From Streptomyces sp. NBC_01689 (GTDB lineage: Bacteria > Actinomycetota > Actinomycetes > Streptomycetales > Streptomycetaceae), in NCBI RefSeq assembly GCF_036250675.1, contig NZ_CP109592.1:2604001-2668000 (forward strand): a stretch of 64,000 nucleotides of DNA, written 5' to 3'. Below, in pieces: positions 26,591 to 35,253 of this stretch. A model generated the notes under the pieces. That model made no database searches. It had not been told where the DNA came from and was given only the letters and a program-made list of their open reading frames with translations. Both the position numbers and the translations under genes were made by a program. Position 1 is the first letter of the stretch, and the number at the start of each line of letters is the position of its first letter.

Positions 26591-28506
26591 GGAAACGCGA
26601 ACCGAGGATCTACACACGGCTCACGCACCCGCTGGTGCGGGACAGCCGGGACGAGCCCTTCCGGCGGGCCACCTGGGACGAGGCCCTGAGCCGCGCGGCC
26701 GCCGGACTGCACGCCGCGCGCGGTGCGTTCGGCATGTTCTCCTGCGCCCGCGCCACCAACGAGATGAACTTCGTGGCCCAGAAGTTCGCGCGCGTCGTCA
26801 TGGGCACCAACAACGTCGACTCCTGCAACCGCACCTGTCACGCCCCGAGCGTCGCCGGTCTCTCCGCGGCCTTCGGCTCGGGCGGCGGGACCTCCTCCTA
26901 CGCGGAGGTGGAGGAGACCGACCTCGTGGTGATGTGGGGCTCCAACGCCCGCTTCGCGCACCCCATCTTCTTCCAGCACGTGCTGAGGGGGATCAGGAAC
27001 GGCGCCCGGATGTACGCGGTCGACCCCCGCCGCACCTCGACGGCCGAGTGGGCGGAGGGCTGGCTCGGTCTGAACGTCGGCACCGACATCCCGATGGCGC
27101 ACGCGATCGGCCGCGAGATCATCCACGCGGGTCTCGTCAACCACGCGTTCGTCCGGCGCGCGACCAGCGGCTTCGAGGAGTACGCGCGGCTCGTGGAACC
27201 CTGGACGCTCTCCCTCGCGGAGAAGGTGACCGGCGTACCGGCCGCCGCGATAAGGGAGTTGGCGCACGCCTACGCACGCGCCGAGCGCGCCCAGCTGTGC
27301 TGGACCCTCGGCATCACCGAGCACCACAACGGCACCGACAACGTCCGCGCCCTGATCAACCTGTCCCTGCTGACGGGTCACGTGGGCCGCCCCGGCTCCG
27401 GGCTGCAACCCCTGCGCGGCCAGAACAACGTGCAGGGCGGCGGCGACATGGGAGCCATCCCCAACCGGCTCCCCGGCTTCCAGGACATCCTCGACCCGGA
27501 CGCGCGCGCGAAGTTCGAGTCCGCGTGGAACACCGTCATCGAGCCGCACCACGGACTGAACCTGACCGAGATGTTCGAGGCGATGGAGGAGGGCACGCTC
27601 AAGGCGGTCTACTGCATCGGGGAGAACCCGGCGCAGTCGGAGGCCGACAGCGAGCAGGCCGTCCGGCGGCTCGGCGCCCTCGACTTCCTCGTCGTCCAGG
27701 ACATCTTCCTCACCAGGACGGCCGAACTCGCCGACGTGGTGCTGCCGGCGACCGCCGGATGGGCCGAGACGGAGGGCACCACCACCAACAGCGAGCGGCG
27801 TGTCCAGCGGGTGCGCGCGGCGGTGACCCCGCCCGGTGAGGCCCGTGAGGACATCGACATCCTCCGCGACCTCGCCGCGCGCCTCGGGCACGAGTGGAAG
27901 TACGACGACTCCGAGGCCGTCTGGGACGAACTGCGCTCCCTCTCCCCCGACCACCACGGGATGACGTACGCGCGGCTGGAGGAGGAGCAGGGCATCCAGT
28001 GGCCCTGCCCGGACCCGACCCGCCTCGAACCACCGCACCTGCACGGCCGGTTGTGGGCCGACGACCCCGCCGAACGCGGCCGGCGCGCACCCTTCGGCCT
28101 CGTCGCGCACGACCCGCCGGTGGACCTGACGGACGAGACGTACCCGATCCGTCTCACCACCGGACGGCGGCTCGACTCGTACAACACCGGTGTGCAGAGC
28201 GGCGGTTTCGCCTCACCGCTGCGGCGCGGCGAGTACGTCGAGCTGTGCCCGGAGGACGCGGAGCGCTACGGGGTCGTGGTGGGCGAGGAGGTCCAGGTCT
28301 CCTCGCGCCGCGGCAGCGTGCGGGCGCCCGTGTGGATCGACACCGCCCTGCGCCCCGGGCTCGCGTTCATGACGATGCACTTTCCCGACGACGTGGACAC
28401 CAACCGGCTGACGATCGAGGCGAACTGCCCGATCGCGGGGACGGCGGAGTTCAAGGCGTCGGCGATCCGGATCGACAAGCTGCCGGTCACGGCCGTGAGG
28501 AGCTGA
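26587..28506 (+). CDS. Formate dehydrogenase catalytic (molybdopterin) subunit lacking its N-terminal Fe4S4 domain
   Basis: 639 residues, shorter than a full FdhA/FdsA. It starts MRKREPRIYTRLTHPLVRD, which in whole FDH alpha chains directly follows the Fe4S4 domain. Cys84-His85 (RTCHAPSVAGL) is the Mo-ligand pair, Cys replacing selenocysteine. Further family blocks: VVMWGSNARFAHP, GITEHHNGTDNV, GRPGSGLQPLRGQNNVQGGGDMG, ENPAQSEAD, GRRLDSYNTGVQSGG in the molydopterin-binding C-domain. The missing cluster domain is encoded at 30335-31195. It oxidises formate to CO2 in the cytoplasm together with the fused diaphorase. Confidence 0.9.
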   Translation: MRKREPRIYTRLTHPLVRDSRDEPFRRATWDEALSRAAAGLHAARGAFGMFSCARATNEMNFVAQKFARVVMGTNNVDSCNRTCHAPSVAGLSAAFGSGGGTSSYAEVEETDLVVMWGSNARFAHPIFFQHVLRGIRNGARMYAVDPRRTSTAEWAEGWLGLNVGTDIPMAHAIGREIIHAGLVNHAFVRRATSGFEEYARLVEPWTLSLAEKVTGVPAAAIRELAHAYARAERAQLCWTLGITEHHNGTDNVRALINLSLLTGHVGRPGSGLQPLRGQNNVQGGGDMGAIPNRLPGFQDILDPDARAKFESAWNTVIEPHHGLNLTEMFEAMEEGTLKAVYCIGENPAQSEADSEQAVRRLGALDFLVVQDIFLTRTAELADVVLPATAGWAETEGTTTNSERRVQRVRAAVTPPGEAREDIDILRDLAARLGHEWKYDDSEAVWDELRSLSPDHHGMTYARLEEEQGIQWPCPDPTRLEPPHLHGRLWADDPAERGRRAPFGLVAHDPPVDLTDETYPIRLTTGRRLDSYNTGVQSGGFASPLRRGEYVELCPEDAERYGVVVGEEVQVSSRRGSVRAPVWIDTALRPGLAFMTMHFPDDVDTNRLTIEANCPIAGTAEFKASAIRIDKLPVTAVRS

Positions 28507-28514
28507 GGCGGGAC

Positions 28515-30338
28515 ATGGATCTGCACTTCGGTGACAGCAAGCCCTCGGACGAGGAACGGGCCGCCGTCGACGCGCTGCTCGGCCCTCCGGAGTCCTCGTG
28601 GGAGGGCGCCGACCGGTCCGACGCCGACCTCAGGTGGGCGCGCGGTGGCCGCGAGGCACGCGCGCGCCGGGACCTGCTGCTGCCGGGGCTGCACGCCGTC
28701 AACGACCGGGTCGGCTGGATCAGCGAGGGCGCGCTCGCCTATCTGTGCCGCCGGCTGACCGTCCCCCCGGCGGAGGCGTACGGCGTCGCGACGTTCTACG
28801 CGATGTTCTCGGTGAAGCCGCGCCCGGCGACCGTGCTGCACGTCTGCACGGACCTCGCGTGCCTGGCGGCGGGGGCACCGGAGCTGTGCGAGGGGGTCGA
28901 GTCCCGGCTCGGCCCCGGCAGCGGGGTGAGCGTGCAGCGCGGCCCGTGCCTCGGTCTGTGCGAGCGGGCCCCGGCCGCGCTCGCCATCAGGGCGGGTGAT
29001 CCGGTGCGTACCGCCGTGGCGGCGCCCGCCACCGTCGAGCGGGCCGTGCTGGCGGCGAGCGCGCCCGGGTCGGCGGCCGGGGAACCGCCCGCGGAGCGGG
29101 CCCTCCCCCAGGCCGGCGACCCCTCCCTGATCCTGCTGCGCCGCGTCGGCGTGGTCGATCCCGCGGACCTGGACGACTACCGGGCGCACGGCGGGTACAC
29201 CGCGCTGCGCCGGGCCTTCGCGCTCGGGCCCGCCGGCGTCGTCCGCGAGGTGACCGAGTCGGGCCTGGTCGGGCGGGGCGGCGCGGCCTTCCCCACCGGC
29301 CGCAAGTGGCAGGCCACGGCGTCCCGGCCGGAGACCCCGCACTATCTGGTGTGCAACGCCGACGAGTCCGAACCGGGCACCTTCAAGGACCGGGTGCTCA
29401 TGGAGGGTGACCCGTACGCGCTCGTCGAGGCGATGACGGTCGCCGGCTACGCGACCGGCGCACACCAGGGCTATCTGTACCTGCGGGGCGAGTACCCGCG
29501 CGCCCTGCGCCGCATGGAGCACGCCATCGGCCGGGCCCGTGCGCGGGGGCTGCTCGGCGACGACGTGCTCGGCCAGGGGTACGCCTTCGACATCGAGATC
29601 CGGCGCGGCGCGGGCGCGTACGTCTGCGGCGAGGAGACCGCCCTGTTCAACTCGATCGAGGGCCACCGGGGCGAGCCGCGCACCAAGCCGCCCTTCCCCG
29701 TGGAGAAGGGCCTGTTCGGCAGGCCCACCGCCGAGAACAACGTCGAGACGCTGGTGAACGTCCTGCCGGTCCTGACCATGGGCGCCGAGGCGTACGCGGC
29801 GATCGGCACCGCGGGCTCCACCGGTCCGAAGCTGTACTGCGTGTCGGGGAGCGTGGAGCGTCCCGGCGTCTGGGAACTGCCCTTCGGGGCGACGCTGCGC
29901 GAGTTGCTGGAGCGGGCGGGCGTGCGGGAGGGCCTGCGGGCGGTGCTGCTCGGCGGCGCGGCCGGCGGTTTCGTACGGCCCGACGAGCTGGACGTGCCGC
30001 TCACCTTCGAAGGCACCCGGGAGGCGGGCACGACCCTCGGCTCGGGTGTGGTCATGGCCTTCGACGACACCGTCCCCCTCCCACGTCTGCTGTTGCGGAT
30101 CGCCGCGTTCTTCCGCGACGAGTCGTGCGGGCAGTGCGTGCCCTGCCGGGTCGGGACCGTACGCCAGGAGGAGGCGCTGCACCGGATCGCCGAGCGCACC
30201 GGCGCGGCCGCGGCGCACGACGTCGCCCTGCTCAGGGAGGTCGGCCGCGCGATGCGGGACGCCTCGATCTGCGGTCTGGGGCAGACCGCGTGGAACGCCG
30301 TGGAATCCGCGATCGACCGTCTGGGGGTCTACGCATGA
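28515..30338 (+). CDS. Fused NuoE-NuoF type diaphorase subunit of formate dehydrogenase
   Basis: 607 residues. Residues about 15-190 are a thioredoxin-like [2Fe-2S] NuoE/FdsG domain with Cys111, Cys116, Cys145 and Cys149. After an Ala/Pro linker (about 190-210) comes a NuoF/FdsB domain: NADH loop GLVGRGGAAFPTGRKW, FMN region VCNADESEPGTFKDR, GAGAYVCGEETALFNSIEG, and the 4Fe-4S motif SCGQCVPCRVGT with the fourth Cys in ASICGLG. Separate genes in most bacteria. Passes electrons from formate to NAD+. Nine bases downstream of the catalytic gene; stop overlaps the next start (ATGA). Confidence 0.92.
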   Translation: MDLHFGDSKPSDEERAAVDALLGPPESSWEGADRSDADLRWARGGREARARRDLLLPGLHAVNDRVGWISEGALAYLCRRLTVPPAEAYGVATFYAMFSVKPRPATVLHVCTDLACLAAGAPELCEGVESRLGPGSGVSVQRGPCLGLCERAPAALAIRAGDPVRTAVAAPATVERAVLAASAPGSAAGEPPAERALPQAGDPSLILLRRVGVVDPADLDDYRAHGGYTALRRAFALGPAGVVREVTESGLVGRGGAAFPTGRKWQATASRPETPHYLVCNADESEPGTFKDRVLMEGDPYALVEAMTVAGYATGAHQGYLYLRGEYPRALRRMEHAIGRARARGLLGDDVLGQGYAFDIEIRRGAGAYVCGEETALFNSIEGHRGEPRTKPPFPVEKGLFGRPTAENNVETLVNVLPVLTMGAEAYAAIGTAGSTGPKLYCVSGSVERPGVWELPFGATLRELLERAGVREGLRAVLLGGAAGGFVRPDELDVPLTFEGTREAGTTLGSGVVMAFDDTVPLPRLLLRIAAFFRDESCGQCVPCRVGTVRQEEALHRIAERTGAAAAHDVALLREVGRAMRDASICGLGQTAWNAVESAIDRLGVYA

Positions 30339-31195
30339 CCGTGACACCGCTGGGGACTCCCCGCCGGCTGGTCGAGTTCACCCTCGACGGCGAACCGGTG
30401 CGGGCCCCCGAGGGATCGCCGCTTCTCGACGCCTGCCGGTCCGCGGGCAAGGACGTCCCGGCCCTGTGCCAAGGTGACACGCTGACCCCGAAGAACGCCT
30501 GCCGGATCTGTGTCGTCGAGGTCGAGGGCGCCCGCACCCTGGTCCCGGCCTGCTCGCGCGGCGCCGAGCAGGGCATGCGGGTACGGACGGACACGGAGCG
30601 CGTGCGCCACAGCCGCCGGATCGTCCTCGAACTGCTCGCCTCCTCGGTGGATCTGTCGACCACGCCCCGGGTGGCGGGGTGGATCGAGGAGTACGGGGCC
30701 GAGCCCGGCCGGTTCGGCCCCGACGCGGCCCGCGTCGACGAGGAGCCCCGGGTCGACAACACCCTGTACGTGCGCGACTACGACAAGTGCATCCTCTGCT
30801 ACAAGTGCGTGGACGCCTGTGGCGACCAGTGGCAGAACACCTTCGCGATCGCGGTCGCCGGACGCGGTTTCGACGCCCGGATCGCGGTGGAGCACGACGC
30901 CCCGCTGACCGACTCGGCCTGCGTGTACTGCGGGAACTGCATAGAGGTCTGTCCGACGGGAGCGCTCTCCTTCAGGTCGGAGTTCGACATGCGGGCGGCG
31001 GGTACCTGGGACGAGTCCGCGCAGACGGCCACGACCACGGTGTGCGCGTACTGCGGTGTGGGCTGCAACCTCACGCTGCACGTGCAGGACAATGAGATCG
31101 TCAAGGTCACCTCTCCGCACGACAACCCGGTGACCCACGGCAATCTCTGCATCAAGGGCCGTTTCGGCTACCAGCACGTACAGAACCGGGACTGA
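30335..31195 (+). CDS. Iron-sulfur subunit: the detached N-terminal third of the formate dehydrogenase alpha chain
   Basis: 286 residues. Domain 1 (about 10-85) is a [2Fe-2S] ferredoxin fold, cysteines in ALCQGDTLTPKNACRICVVEVEG and VPACSRG. Domain 2 (about 145-215) holds two 4Fe-4S motifs, KCILCYKCVDACGDQ and ACVYCGNCIEVCPTG. Domain 3 (about 230-286) is the molybdopterin-oxidoreductase Fe4S4 domain: VCAYCGVGCNLTLHV, then NLCIKGRFGYQHVQNRD at the very end. In ordinary FDH this sequence continues directly into the catalytic domain encoded at 26587. It must dock onto that protein to complete the electron path. Confidence 0.92.
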   Translation: MTVTPLGTPRRLVEFTLDGEPVRAPEGSPLLDACRSAGKDVPALCQGDTLTPKNACRICVVEVEGARTLVPACSRGAEQGMRVRTDTERVRHSRRIVLELLASSVDLSTTPRVAGWIEEYGAEPGRFGPDAARVDEEPRVDNTLYVRDYDKCILCYKCVDACGDQWQNTFAIAVAGRGFDARIAVEHDAPLTDSACVYCGNCIEVCPTGALSFRSEFDMRAAGTWDESAQTATTTVCAYCGVGCNLTLHVQDNEIVKVTSPHDNPVTHGNLCIKGRFGYQHVQNRD

Positions 31196-31202
31196 TCAGG
31201 AC

Positions 31203-32060
31203 ATGGGACGAGTCACGGAACGACGCAAGGTGATCCGCATCCGGGACGGGGCCGAGAGCACCCGCCCCGACACACTGGTCGCCGAGGAACCCCTGGAGAT
31301 CCGCCTCAACGGGAGGGCGCTCGCCATCACCATGCGCACCCCGGGCGACGACTTCGCGCTCGCGGCGGGCTTCCTGGTCAGCGAGGGGGTCCTCGGCAGG
31401 GCGGAGGAACTGCAGAGCATCGTCTACTGCGCGGGCGCGACGGCGGACGGCTCGAACACGTACAACGTCGTGGACGTACGGACGGCGCCCGGCGTCGTCA
31501 TGCCCGACATCACCCTCGAACGCAACGTCTACACGACGTCGTCCTGCGGTCTGTGCGGCAAGGCGAGCCTGGACGCGGTCCGTACGACCGCGCGCTGGAC
31601 CATCGACGACGGTGACGACGCTCCCCCGGTCCGGCTGGAGCCCGCACTCCTCGCCGTCCTCCCCGACCGGCTGCGTGCGGCGCAGCGGGTTTTCGACCGG
31701 ACCGGGGGTCTGCACGCCGCGGCGCTGTTCACGGAGGACGGCGAGCTGCTCGACGTGCGCGAGGACGTGGGCCGGCACAACGCGGTCGACAAGCTGGTCG
31801 GGCGCGCCCTTCAGGACGGGAGGCTGCCGCTCTCCCGGACCGTTCTGCTGGTGTCGGGGCGGGCCTCGTTCGAACTGGCGCAGAAGGCCGTCATGGCGGG
31901 CATCCCGGTCCTGGCGGCGGTCTCGGCCCCCTCGTCCCTCGCCGTGGACCTCGCCGCCGAGTCGGGCCTGACGCTGGTCGGATTCCTGCGCGGCGCCTCC
32001 ATGAACGTGTACGCGGGCGAGCACCGCATCGCCCTGCGGGCCGCGGCCGCCCAGGGCTGA
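31203..32060 (+). CDS. fdhD: Formate dehydrogenase accessory sulfurtransferase FdhD
   Basis: 285 residues, full length. VAEEPLEIRLNG, RTPGDDFALAAGFLVSEGV, the sulfur-carrying loop SSCGLCGKAS (C-x2-C), DVREDVGRHNAVDKLVG and LLVSGRASFELAQKAVMAGIPVLAAVSAPSSLA are all diagnostic. FdhD passes sulfur to the Mo-bis-MGD cofactor, which FDH needs for activity. It is the last gene of the operon, 7 bp after the iron-sulfur subunit. Confidence 0.96.
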   Translation: MGRVTERRKVIRIRDGAESTRPDTLVAEEPLEIRLNGRALAITMRTPGDDFALAAGFLVSEGVLGRAEELQSIVYCAGATADGSNTYNVVDVRTAPGVVMPDITLERNVYTTSSCGLCGKASLDAVRTTARWTIDDGDDAPPVRLEPALLAVLPDRLRAAQRVFDRTGGLHAAALFTEDGELLDVREDVGRHNAVDKLVGRALQDGRLPLSRTVLLVSGRASFELAQKAVMAGIPVLAAVSAPSSLAVDLAAESGLTLVGFLRGASMNVYAGEHRIALRAAAAQG

Positions 32061-32063
32061 CCG

Positions 32064-32105
32064 GCTCCCCGCGACACGGCGGCGGGGCCCCGACCGGCGG
32101 GGAGC
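32064..32105 (+). terminator. Possible terminator of the FDH operon
   Basis: Arms GCTCCCCGC (32064-32072) and GCGGGGAGC (32097-32105) perfectly paired, enclosing a smaller GC hairpin, just after the fdhD stop. No T-tract. Confidence 0.45.
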
Positions 32106-32387
32106 GCCCCCTGCGCCGAAGGGGTCCCGCTGTGAGCTGTCCGGAGCCGGGCCGACGCGGCGGGGCCCGCCGGGCGGCCGGACGCCGCACGGGCTCCGCC
32201 CTTCCCGCCGCGCGCGCGGTGCGGGTCCGGCCGCGCGCGGCCACGACTCCCCGGGCCGCTGCGTGAGCCTTCGGTGCGGCGAGCCGGTGCGCGGCGCCCG
32301 ACGTCGCCGGGCGCTTCCCCCCGCACGGCCGCGCTTCCCTCCGCACGACCGGCCCGTGCGCGGCGTCCGAGGGCGGCCTCGGCGGGC
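32106..32387. other. Gene-free GC-rich stretch between convergent fdhD and isochorismatase genes
   Basis: Nothing coding seen. A direct repeat CGCTTCCCYCCGCACG occurs twice near 32310-32347. The region probably only serves termination from both sides. Confidence 0.4.
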
Positions 32388-32930
32388 TCAGCCGGTGCTG
32401 AAGCTCACCTGCTCGACGGCGACGACCGTGCCCAGCCGGGGGAAGTCGAGGCGGACGGAGGCCTCGTGCTCGGCGGCGGTGAGGGCGGCCATCGCGTCCT
32501 CGGCGAAGACCAGGTCGTAGCCGAGGTCTCCGGCGGCGCGGGCGGTGGACTCGACCCCCAGGTTGGTGGCGATCCCGCCGAACACCAGGGTGGAGACGCC
32601 GCGTTCCCGCAGCCGCGCGTCGAGGCCGGTGCCCTGGAATCCGCCGATGGACCGCTTGACGATCTCCAGGTCCCCCTGCGCGGCGAGGCCGGCGACCAGA
32701 CCGCTGCCCGGCGGCTGTTCGGCCACCCCGGGCCGTTCGACCCGGACCAGGACGACGAGCGCGCCCGCCTTGCGGAAGACGGTCGCCAGCTCCTCGGCGG
32801 CGGAGAGGACTGCGGTGCCGTCGCGCGGCTCCACGGGCAGCCCGACGATACGGTCCATCAGATCCACGAGCACCAGGGCGCTGCGCGCGGGATCGAGGGC
32901 GAGGCGGGGTGCGGTTTCGGGTGCGGTCAT
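32388..32930 (-). CDS. Isochorismatase-fold hydrolase lacking the catalytic cysteine
   Basis: 180 residues. The fold is clear: LVLVDLMD (Asp), VKRSIGGFQGTGLDARLRERGVSTLVFGGIATNLGVESTARAAGDLGYDLVFAEDAMAA is split here as VKRS (Lys), GIATNLGVESTARAA and DLGYDLVFAEDAM. At the position of the nucleophilic Cys (usually TxxC or TxICVE) this protein has Gly (TNLGVEST), as in true isochorismatases and some other members. Hydrolysis of an amide is therefore unlikely to use a thioester. Divergent from the sialidase gene. Confidence 0.85.
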   Translation of the reverse strand: MTAPETAPRLALDPARSALVLVDLMDRIVGLPVEPRDGTAVLSAAEELATVFRKAGALVVLVRVERPGVAEQPPGSGLVAGLAAQGDLEIVKRSIGGFQGTGLDARLRERGVSTLVFGGIATNLGVESTARAAGDLGYDLVFAEDAMAALTAAEHEASVRLDFPRLGTVVAVEQVSFSTG

Positions 32931-33077
32931 GACGGAACGTTAGCCGCCCCTGGCTGTCCGTACCGGAAATCCGGATCAACCAGCCCGTGAACTGATCCCG
33001 TTCGGCCCTCGGACCGAGGGCCCCTCGCGCCCGGTGAACCCCCAAAATCTGGCGTGAACACGACCGGTGCCTGCGGC

Positions 33078-33150
33078 TTGTGGGGTGCTCAGGGGCCCAA
33101 GTAGCCTCTGTGGCCCGCACATCGGACGTGGGATGTCGGACGTCCGATGT
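33078..33150 (+). promoter_or_regulatory. Sialidase promoter and operator-like palindrome
   Basis: -35 TTGTGG (33078-33083), 18-base spacer, -10 TAGCCT (33102-33107). Just downstream lie ACATCGGAC (33119-33127) and GTCCGATGT (33142-33150) as a perfect 9-bp inverted repeat, with a further perfect 12-mer palindrome TCGGACGTCCGA at 33136-33147, giving two direct TCGGACGT units. Overlap with the predicted transcript start suggests repression. Confidence 0.6.
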
Positions 33151-33201
33151 CAGCCTCCGGATCACCCTGATCGCCCAGCCGCAGGAAGGGCAGGTCGCAC
33201 C

Positions 33202-35091
33202 ATGCCGTCAAGCCTCCGCGCTCGTCTGAGATCCACCGCGGCAGCCGCCCTCACGGCCGCCCTCACCGCGGCCGCGCTGATCGCGCTGCCCGGCCCGGCC
33301 GGGGCCCAACAGGCCACCGCTCCGGCCGAGTTCGAGCAGCAGGTGCTCTTCAAGGCGGCCCAGGACCCGGGCTACGCCTGTTTCCGCATCCCCGCCGTCG
33401 TCCGGACGCCGCGGGGCACCCTGCTGGCGTTCGCCGAGGGACGCGTCCACGACTGCGGTGACGCGGGCGACATCGACATCGTCGTCAAGCGGTCGACGGA
33501 CGGCGGCCGGACCTGGGGCCCGCTCCAGGTCGTGAACGAGGGCGCGGGTGACACGCACGGCAACCCCGCGCCCGTCGTGGACGCGCGGACCGGCCGTGTG
33601 GTGCTGGCCGAGACGTACAACACGGGCCGTACGGACGGCCGCAGTTGTGACGTCCCCTGTGACCGCACCCCGCATCTGCAGTACAGCGACGACGACGGTC
33701 TCAGCTGGTCGGCGCCGAGGGACCTGAGCGACGAGATCCTCCCGCCGGAGTGGAACTCCTGGTACGCCACCGGTCCCGTGCACGGCATCCAGCTGACCCG
33801 CGGCCGGCACACCGGACGCCTGGTCTTCGGCGTCAACACCGAGACGTGGGACGGCAGCCGGGTGACCGCCAACAACGCCGCCCTCATCACCAGCGACGAC
33901 GGCGGGAGCCACTGGCGGATCGGCGCCACCGACTCGTGGCCCATCGCCGACGACGGCACCTTCCGCCAGAAGCCGTCCGAACTGACGCTCACCCAGCGGA
34001 CCGACGGCGCCGTGCTCGTCAGCGGGCGCGAGCAGGACGGCACCGATCTCGGCCACCGCACCCAGGCCGTCAGCCGGGACGGCGGCGACACCTTCACCGC
34101 CCCCTTCCGCGACCTCCCGGACCTCTACGCGCCCCAGGTACAGGGTTCCGTCCTGCGCCTGGACGACCGGATGCTGCTGGCCTGCCCCGGCGATCCCGAC
34201 CGCCGCAGGACCATGATGATCCGTTCCTCCTACGACGGGGGCCGCACCTGGGACAGCGTGGACCGCGGCACGGTCGTCACCACGGACTGGTCCGGCTACT
34301 CGGACCTGACCCGGATCGACGGCGACACCGTGGGACTGCTGTACGAGGGCGGCGCGGTCGACGCGCGCGACGAGATCCGCTTCGCCCGCTTCACCGAGAG
34401 CCGGCTCACGCCACGCCGGGGACCGGACCCCACGACGGCCGACCTCGCCCCGCGCACCGCACGGGCCGCGGTGCTCGGCGGCCCCCGCGCGACGACGGGC
34501 GTCCTGGGCGGCGCCCTGGAGTTCGACGGCGCCGATGACGCCGTACGGCTGCCGTACCAGGACCGTCTGCCCCTCGGCGCCGAGGACTTCACCGCGTCCC
34601 TGTGGTTCCGCTACACGGCGACCACCGGGGAGCAGCCGCTGCTGTGGATGGGCGGGATCGGCACCACGCAGCCGCAGGTGTGGATGCGCGCGGAGCCCGC
34701 GTCCGACCGGATCACCGCGCTGATCACCACCCGCAACGGCGCGACGCCCCCGGCCACCGCGTCGGTACGCCTCCCGGGCGCCCGCGACGACGGCCGGTGG
34801 CACCACCTCGTGCTGCGCCGCGACAGGAGCGCCGGGCTGCTCACGCTCTTCGTCGACGGTACGTCGGTGAGCGCCGCGGACGTGCCCGGATCGGTCAGCC
34901 GCAACTCGCCGTTCGGAGTGCATGTGGGACAACGGATGGACAGCCGGGCCTACTTCACCGGGGCGATCGACGAGGTACAGGTCTACGACCGGGCGTTGAG
35001 CGACGCGGAGCTGTCCGCACCTCCGGACCGGAAGGCGGGCCGGGACGCCGTCCTGTACCTGCCTCTGGACGATGTGCGCGGCGGCCGCTGA
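33202..35091 (+). CDS. Secreted exo-alpha-sialidase with C-terminal LamG-like domain
   Basis: 629 residues. The signal peptide ends near PAGAQQ (about residue 35). The six-bladed sialidase domain begins with the FRIP motif (YACFRIPAVV) and the AEGRVHDCGDAGDIDIV active-site segment, and has five Asp boxes (STDGGRTW, SDDDGLSW, SDDGGSHW, SRDGGDTF, SYDGGRTW). Active-site Tyr/Arg candidates are in SGYSDLTR. Residues about 470-625 are a concanavalin-like LamG module (LEFDGADDAVRLPYQD, GRWHHLVLRRD, IDEVQVYDRALSDAE). It would release terminal sialic acids from glycans outside the cell. Start chosen as the first Met before the signal peptide. Confidence 0.93.
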   Translation: MPSSLRARLRSTAAAALTAALTAAALIALPGPAGAQQATAPAEFEQQVLFKAAQDPGYACFRIPAVVRTPRGTLLAFAEGRVHDCGDAGDIDIVVKRSTDGGRTWGPLQVVNEGAGDTHGNPAPVVDARTGRVVLAETYNTGRTDGRSCDVPCDRTPHLQYSDDDGLSWSAPRDLSDEILPPEWNSWYATGPVHGIQLTRGRHTGRLVFGVNTETWDGSRVTANNAALITSDDGGSHWRIGATDSWPIADDGTFRQKPSELTLTQRTDGAVLVSGREQDGTDLGHRTQAVSRDGGDTFTAPFRDLPDLYAPQVQGSVLRLDDRMLLACPGDPDRRRTMMIRSSYDGGRTWDSVDRGTVVTTDWSGYSDLTRIDGDTVGLLYEGGAVDARDEIRFARFTESRLTPRRGPDPTTADLAPRTARAAVLGGPRATTGVLGGALEFDGADDAVRLPYQDRLPLGAEDFTASLWFRYTATTGEQPLLWMGGIGTTQPQVWMRAEPASDRITALITTRNGATPPATASVRLPGARDDGRWHHLVLRRDRSAGLLTLFVDGTSVSAADVPGSVSRNSPFGVHVGQRMDSRAYFTGAIDEVQVYDRALSDAELSAPPDRKAGRDAVLYLPLDDVRGGR

Positions 35092-35253
35092 CCACGCCTG
35101 CCCGTCCGTGCACGACGCCGCGTCCGCACGGCACCGCTCACGCGGGACGACGGCTTCGGCCGCGGCCGTCCGCCGGGCGCGGTCCGCCGCCCTGCCCGCG
35201 CCCGACGGGGAGGGCGGCGGCGCGTACGGGTCACGGCGGTGGCGGGGGCGCCC

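Noticed and set aside
28515-30338. Frameshift explanation for the E-F fusion
   Set aside because: Both modules are in one uninterrupted frame with a normal linker and no internal ribosome site.
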